Shown piece by piece: positions 15,292 through 15,376 of a stretch of 15,376 nt of DNA. Made by a program: the position numbers and the translations under genes. This DNA comes from an uncultured Fusobacterium sp. GTDB lineage: Bacteria > Fusobacteriota > Fusobacteriia > Fusobacteriales > Fusobacteriaceae. The stretch spans positions 1 through 15,376 of the forward strand of contig UQJY01000022.1 of assembly GCA_900541465.1 (NCBI GenBank), written 5' to 3'. The notes under the pieces are model-generated. The model had not been told where the DNA came from, searched no databases, and worked only from the letters and a program-made list of their open reading frames with translations. Positions within the stretch are counted from its first letter, which is position 1; each line of letters begins with the position of its first letter.

Positions 15292-15376
15292 TTGGCAAGT
15301 TCCTATCCTCCCAAAGGGCTACCCCCTAAGTACTTTCAGCGTTTGCAGGCTTAACTTCCAGGTTCGGAATGTTACT
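15292..15376 (-). rRNA. rrf: 5S ribosomal RNA, 3' part (runs off the window)
   Basis: Read on the minus strand, the segment contains the conserved CCGAACCTGGAAGTTAAG of loops B-C and the distal GGGGGTAGCCCTTTGGGAGG and AGGAACTTGCC of domain gamma and the closing helix. About 85 of roughly 117 nt are present; the 5' part lies beyond position 15376. The 3' end is placed near CTTGCCAA by its position before a T-rich stretch (15283-15289) and may be off by a few bases. It is presumably the last gene of an rRNA operon transcribed toward the dcw genes. Confidence 0.93.

Noticed and set aside
1..15376. Mobile elements, CRISPR arrays, phage genes or defence systems
   Set aside because: No transposase, integrase, regular direct repeats or effector-like genes were found; the window is ordinary housekeeping chromosome apart from its left end.

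Overview
The window is very AT-rich, coding-dense bacterial chromosome with strong GGAGG-type ribosome binding sites. The low GC, the Gram-negative-style heptose phosphatase GmhB, the protein sequences and the gene order together suggest a member of the Fusobacteriota, probably Fusobacterium. That assignment is inferred from the sequence and was not checked against a database.

Layout. Positions 1-1760 carry two plus-strand genes: a secreted phytase-like (PF13449-type) beta-propeller protein and a 78-residue Tyr/Gly/Lys-rich orphan protein. A perfect 14-bp inverted repeat overlaps the promoter of the first gene. These genes converge on a minus-strand block at two hairpin terminators (1789-1896). 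The rest of the window is transcribed from right to left. From the right edge it holds the 3' part of a 5S rRNA gene, an EamA/DMT permease with its own consensus promoter, gmhB, and then a ten-gene division and cell-wall (dcw) operon: murF-mraY-murD-murG-murC-murB-ddl-ftsQ-ftsA-ftsZ. Finally comes rpsF-rpsR with its own extended -10 promoter and a structured leader.

The dcw genes are packed with gaps of 3-21 nt or overlaps of 1-11 nt, so they are very probably one transcript. A candidate promoter sits in the 64-nt gap between gmhB and murF. Together they encode the late cytoplasmic steps of peptidoglycan precursor synthesis: MurB, MurC, MurD, Ddl and MurF build UDP-MurNAc-pentapeptide, apart from the MurE step, and MraY and MurG then make lipid I and lipid II. 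FtsQ, FtsA and FtsZ are the core divisome proteins. Genes often found in this cluster in other bacteria (mraZ, rsmH, ftsL, ftsI, murE, ftsW) are absent here. The murD/murG junction is a 4-nt overlap, leaving no room for the usual ftsW.

No mobile element, CRISPR array, tRNA or gene-free stretch over 300 bases was seen. Most of the window is conserved housekeeping. The least explained parts are the palindromic operator and phytase-like gene, the orphan small protein, and the rpsF leader with its four-codon upstream ORF. Three CDS starts deserve care. The longest frames of murD and murF begin at TTG codons, but Shine-Dalgarno placement favours the downstream ATGs. ftsQ has only non-ATG starts.
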